Below the pieces are notes generated by a model. It searched no databases and was not told where the DNA came from. It was given only the letters and a program-made list of their open reading frames with translations. A program made the translations under genes and the position numbers. This document shows, one piece after another, positions 6,201-6,577 of a stretch of DNA of 6,577 nucleotides. Each line of letters begins with the position of its first letter. The first letter of the stretch is position 1. The DNA is taken from the NCBI RefSeq assembly GCF_012641275.1, contig NZ_JABAIA010000008.1, positions 1 through 6,577 of the forward strand. The letters run 5' to 3'. This DNA is from Chitinophaga varians (lineage in GTDB: Bacteria; Bacteroidota; Bacteroidia; Chitinophagales; Chitinophagaceae).

Positions 6201-6577
6201 ATCTATGTCCGGAGCACCTTCCAGATATAGAAGCAGGTTATTTGCCAGGACAGACAACCGCTCCTGGTTGCGGGCAGACAATACTACTATTACCGGGTGA
6301 ACATCCGTTTTATGCGCAACTGCTCCGGGCCGGTCATATGCTTCTATGACCACATGAGCATTGGCGCCGCCGAAACCGAAGCTGCTCACGCCTGCCACCA
6401 ACGGCAGGGATGATTTGTCTTCCCAGCGTTCAGGGGATGCAGATAAACGGAAAATGCTGCCTTCCAGTTTTATATATTCATTGGCCTGCTGCAAATGAGG
6501 ATTACCCGGCAGCAGCCCATGCTTCATTGACAGCAGCACCTTTATCACACCCGCAATTCCCGCTGCGGCCTCCAGAT
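243..6577 (-). CDS. trans-AT modular polyketide synthase, KS-DH-ACP-KS-DH-ACP-KS (5'-partial)
   Basis: A cytoplasmic multienzyme that extends a thioester-bound polyketide chain. The reading frame is open to the right edge, where the residues before the first possible start are still KS sequence (LEAAAGIAG), so the true start is outside the window; the GTG at 6548 is internal. Residues here are counted from 6548. Domain order: KS1 C-terminal part (1-71) and flanking subdomain (72-234); DH1 (250-510); ACP1 (535-606, Ser568); KS2 (641-1064, Cys811, His946, His986); DH2 (about 1092-1357); ACP2 (1370-1445, Ser1407); KS3 (1487-1908, Cys1654, His1789, His1829) with flanking subdomain (to 2063); and a 38-residue tail. 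No AT, KR, methyltransferase, enoylreductase or thioesterase is seen, so malonyl loading must come from a separate AT. The gene ends at tandem TAA codons and overlaps the next PKS gene, which implies one operon and translational coupling. The product is unknown. The family call is very secure. Confidence 0.96.
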   Translation of the reverse strand, partial: LEAAAGIAGVIKVLLSMKHGLLPGNPHLQQANEYIKLEGSIFRLSASPERWEDKSSLPLVAGVSSFGFGGANAHVVIEAYDRPGAVAHKTDVHPVIVVLSARNQERLSVLANNLLLYLEGAPDIDLRALGYTLQTGRDALEERLAMVVTDHSALRGLLRQYLSGETGDYFTGNTKKERTDFLLEGGAGRAYIDYALTHREHRSLARLWVRGIIPDWKQLYADNKPVKISLPGYPFARERYWMPAVGQASVIAGSLQQLHPLLHRNTSDLSEQRYTSVYTGKEPFFSDHKVAGEKVLPGVAYLELARVAGELATREKITAFKDVAWLRPIGVSESPREVHIRIHSGQGEIGYEIYTMNGTDRQVHGKGLLDRQVQSTSSLDIDTVRKRLPWSLDSAACYNMFLQLGLDYGREFRGIETLFYSDTEALSIISRPAAADYELAPGLMDSALQTCLGLILGQQEQQLALPFSVRKVLVYGALEERMYCYARRSEAGTAAYNLDLLTLDGEIRLSFNGLNLLPVKNVLPAKRMSVTNNPARRTTGVKQGTVQALITLCASVLKLKENDIEEDVEFAEYGMDSIIMMQLLNKLETNFHITIEPTAIINYPSVALLAKYLEEEKLPARENISDSLDAKKLVELPGNNYREHQVGNTGKVAIIGMACRLPGSDNIHEYWENLKAGKELISDVPAGRWDAASVYAAAPTAGKTYVTKGGFMKNAGSFDARYFNISDDDALSMDPQQRIVLEMSRELLAHAGYKKEEIAGTNTSIYIGAKDNNYVRNNHHLLPEKAHQHIIVNNISNMIAARISDFYNLKGASQVVDTACSSSLVAIHQACDEIINGKCEMAIAGGISVMVDAFMHIGFSQAQVLSRDGRSYVFDERASGFVMGEGGGLLLLKDYSSALADGDQIFGIITGSHVNNDGKTIGVTVPDKEGQKAVIAGALARAGVSAADISCYEAHGTGTLLGDPIEIKAATEVYRESTAEKQYCALASVKSNIGHTMTAAGVAGVIKILLQMQHGYIVPTLHCENPHPRFMFNESPFYPNTNLKAWTNSRKIAAISSFGFGGTNCHAILEAPSSDLPAPVRKALPVDSISNGFYWLGYKTRHLTPEESPANASVHYDEPLMKNHLIGGKQVLMGMAYLSMCIDTGRHSFPGKALRINKLLFSNPLTLSKGQSAVIQRSYDTSSGKISLSYDIAGEVSVCAEGELTTTVFEQTSTDIETLKAGSVAEVTGAAFYQHPMQQCYGQALRTVQECWRLPGGELLARLCINEELEADAYGLGIHPAIFDGAHVAAAICLYHSMDDAVKGHWPPLLLKSADIMERGASDIIRECYCHVSPVKGNAQVTTFNIKILQPDGTVIIKLTEFTTKSIPAQNTVQLSRKDMPLLVREYLGRKVGEILKTGPGKISLTKNFMDMGLDSSQMIGIAPVIERELGLELYPTTFFEYQNIEELSAYLEKEYSDKLQAYFMQATTERPVTPVATTPVTESSRVAGDDALKDMAIIGMSGYLPQSSDLDAFWEHLKAGRDLVTEISPDHWDYRPWFDTDRNAVNKSYSKWGGMLKDLDKFDPLFFGISPLQAMWMDPQLRLLLQSAYHTFEDAGVINEIRNTRTGVFVGSCFHEYWDEIVRRGMPMQDYEHSSSAMSSLSGSVSYYFDLQGPSIPLDNACASSMTALHLACQAIRNNEADMALVAGLNVLLSPLHYVYFSRIQALSPSGRCYSFDKKADGYVPGEGVVSVLIKPLSKAIADGDTIHGVIKGSAINHVGKSNNPTSPRPELQTRLLEDAWEAAGIFPENISYIEAHGTGTSLGDPIEVNALKKAFRKYTAREQFCYLGSAKAHIGHLEGAAGLASIIKVLLMMKHRLIPRMPNFETLNPYIKLEGSPFRINTGNERWQDEKLLLAGVSSFGMTGNNAHVVLEEYRAPVPAPYVSDRPAIVVLSARDKDRLREQVGNLKTYIINTPDINIHDLAYTLQVCREPMDARFSAVVADTDALLYLLTAYLDGKTGNFFSGHVFDSKASAANLIPAAVPNDHEYMSIAEQWVAGANINWKVLYDEDRPVRITLPVYPFAKERYWMPEPQGKDTTVKSMLHPLLHVAKQEILHPLLHMYNNGDNV
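270..323 (-). repeat. duplicated LHPLLH motif in the C-terminal tail (candidate docking element)
   Basis: Residues 2076-2081 and 2088-2093 both read LHPLLH, 12 residues apart, inside the last 26 residues of the large protein. LHPLLH is also the first motif of DH1 (bases 5787-5804). The two tail copies differ at 5 of 18 bases, all synonymous, so this is not fresh slippage. At split KS//DH junctions of trans-AT synthases, short C-terminal segments act as dehydratase-docking elements; that this tail does so is an inference. Confidence 0.6.
360..2090 (-). other. KS3 with flanking subdomain, end of the split module's first half
   Basis: Complete KS core beginning MAIIGMSGYLPQ (residues 1487-1498). 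The active-site Cys1654 is in DNACASSM, a variant of the usual DTACSSS; His1789 is in EAHGTGT and His1829 in KAHIGH. The core closes with SSFGMTGNNAHVVLEEY, where the usual GFGG is GMTG. The flanking subdomain follows from about 1909 to 2063 and ends YPFAKERYWMP, as after KS1. No DH, KR or ACP follows in this polypeptide; the DH is the start of the next gene, so this is the upstream half of a split module. Confidence 0.95.
2214..2441 (-). other. ACP2, acyl carrier protein domain
   Basis: Carrier domain with the phosphopantetheine serine Ser1407 (bases 2328-2330) in DMGLDSSQM, followed by the helix region ELGLELYPTTFFEYQNIEEL typical of type I ACPs. It ends the KS2-DH2-ACP2 module. A linker rich in Pro, Thr and Val (about residues 1458-1475) connects it to KS3, as expected for a flexible inter-module tether. 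Confidence 0.93.
2478..3275 (-). other. DH2, dehydratase-like domain with altered motifs
   Basis: Full-length double-hotdog domain. The catalytic dyad is present, His1115 and Asp1275, but the neighbouring signature residues are not: the first motif reads H-LIG-G-KQVL-M, with Met1124 in place of Pro, and the second reads D-GAH-V, with Val1279 in place of Gln or His and a His one position earlier (His1278). Altered DH motifs are known in trans-AT synthases for pyran synthases and for double-bond-shifting DH domains, as well as for inactive DHs. The sequence alone does not decide between these and a divergent active dehydratase. No KR is present in this module. Confidence 0.85.
3357..4628 (-). 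other. KS2, ketosynthase domain without a flanking subdomain
   Basis: A complete KS core from VAIIGMACRLPG (residues 643-654) to GFGGTNCHAILEAP (1051-1064). The active-site Cys811 is in DTACSSSL, and the decarboxylation histidines are His946 in EAHGTGT and His986 in KSNIGH, so it looks able to elongate. It differs from KS1 and KS3 in two ways. The stretch HVNNDGKTIGVTVPD resembles the sort found in iterative type I synthases. Also, the roughly 160-residue flanking subdomain is absent: after the KS core only about 25-30 residues, including GFYWLG, lead into DH2. Confidence 0.95.
4731..4946 (-). other. ACP1, acyl carrier protein domain
   Basis: A four-helix carrier domain of about 70 residues. 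The phosphopantetheine attachment serine is Ser568 (bases 4845-4847) in the motif EYGMDSIIM, and the domain continues with the typical helix ending IEPTAIINYPSVALLAKYLEE. It lacks the Trp downstream of the Ser that marks many beta-branching ACPs, so a role in HMG-synthase branching is not indicated. It closes the KS1-DH1-ACP1 module and is joined to KS2 by a linker of about 35 residues. Confidence 0.93.
5019..5801 (-). other. DH1, dehydratase domain with intact catalytic motifs
   Basis: A double-hotdog dehydratase that removes water from a beta-hydroxyacyl-ACP. It starts with the family-typical LHPLLH (residues 249-254). The first catalytic motif, HxxxGxxxxP, is complete (His279, Gly283, Pro288) and so is the second, DxxxQ (Asp436, Gln440), preceded by the conserved LGLDYGREF segment near residues 395-403. 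Both halves of the fold are present and the length of about 260 residues is normal. No ketoreductase follows; the chain goes through a short basic linker to ACP1. The domain should be active, but its substrate must be reduced elsewhere. Confidence 0.92.
5455..5499 (-). repeat. 15-bp in-phase direct repeat inside DH1
   Basis: The 15 bases at 5455-5469 recur identically at 5485-5499, a 30-base offset that keeps frame and encodes DRQV twice (residues 351-354 and 361-364) in DRQVHGKGLLDRQVQ. The repeat lies in the variable region after the conserved 'HGKGLL' strand of the dehydratase, so a small in-frame duplication would be tolerated. Confidence 0.7.
5847..6577 (-). other. KS1, C-terminal part, with post-KS flanking subdomain
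   Basis: This is the C-terminal end of a ketosynthase. The visible frame begins at LEAAAGIAG, which in this family directly follows the NIGH catalytic histidine; the Cys and both His residues lie outside the window, so elongating activity cannot be judged. The KS core closes with SSFGFGGANAHVVIEAY (residues 55-71). Residues 72-234 form the flanking subdomain: a VVLSARNQERL stretch, an ALGYTLQTGRDALEERLA stretch and the terminal YPFARERYWMP. In trans-AT synthases this subdomain remains where a cis-AT synthase would have KS-to-AT linker and AT. Confidence 0.92.

Noticed and set aside
6546..6548. GTG as the start codon of the large PKS
   Set aside because: The residues before it (LEAAAGIAG) are conserved KS sequence in the same open frame, so the codon is internal and the true start is outside the window.
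1..6577. Promoters, terminators, tRNA, CRISPR or insertion sequences
   Set aside because: The window is continuously coding PKS sequence; no hairpin with a T-run, repeat-spacer array, transposase or inverted-repeat pair was found by reading.

Overview
The window lies entirely inside a modular trans-acyltransferase (trans-AT) type I polyketide synthase (PKS) locus, all on the minus strand, and nothing in it is intergenic. The trans-AT call rests on three things seen directly: several ketosynthase (KS) domains in one polypeptide; no acyltransferase (AT) domain after any of them; and, after KS1 and KS3, the flanking subdomain that ends in the 'YPFA-x-ERYW' signature and runs straight into a dehydratase (DH). 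Roughly even base composition, start sites without clear Shine-Dalgarno sequences and the general protein style suggest Bacteroidota, possibly a Chitinophaga-like bacterium. This is an inference, because no taxonomic marker gene is present.

Layout, in the direction of transcription (right to left). A very large CDS enters at the right edge, already inside a KS, and ends at the tandem stop TAATAA at 240-245. Its visible domain order is: KS1 (C-terminal part) with flanking subdomain; DH1; ACP1; KS2 without flanking subdomain; DH2 with degenerate motifs; ACP2; KS3 with flanking subdomain; and a short tail carrying LHPLLH twice. The next CDS starts inside the end of the first (ATG at 250) and begins directly with the N-terminal part of another dehydratase (DH3), leaving the window at base 1. 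The module KS3-DH3 is therefore split between two polypeptides.

Working together: a free-standing AT encoded elsewhere would load malonyl units on the acyl carrier proteins (ACPs). KS2 and KS3 keep all Cys/His/His catalytic residues. DH1 keeps both classical DH motifs. No ketoreductase (KR) lies in either complete module in the window, although each has a DH. The beta-hydroxy substrate must therefore come from an earlier module (a dehydrating bimodule) or a trans-acting KR, or the DH-like domains do something other than ordinary dehydration.

Most worth a second look: the KS//DH split with its duplicated LHPLLH tail, the non-canonical DH2, the unusual KS2 lacking its flanking subdomain, and the run of KR-less DH modules. 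No RNA gene, mobile element, CRISPR array, promoter or terminator could be supported.
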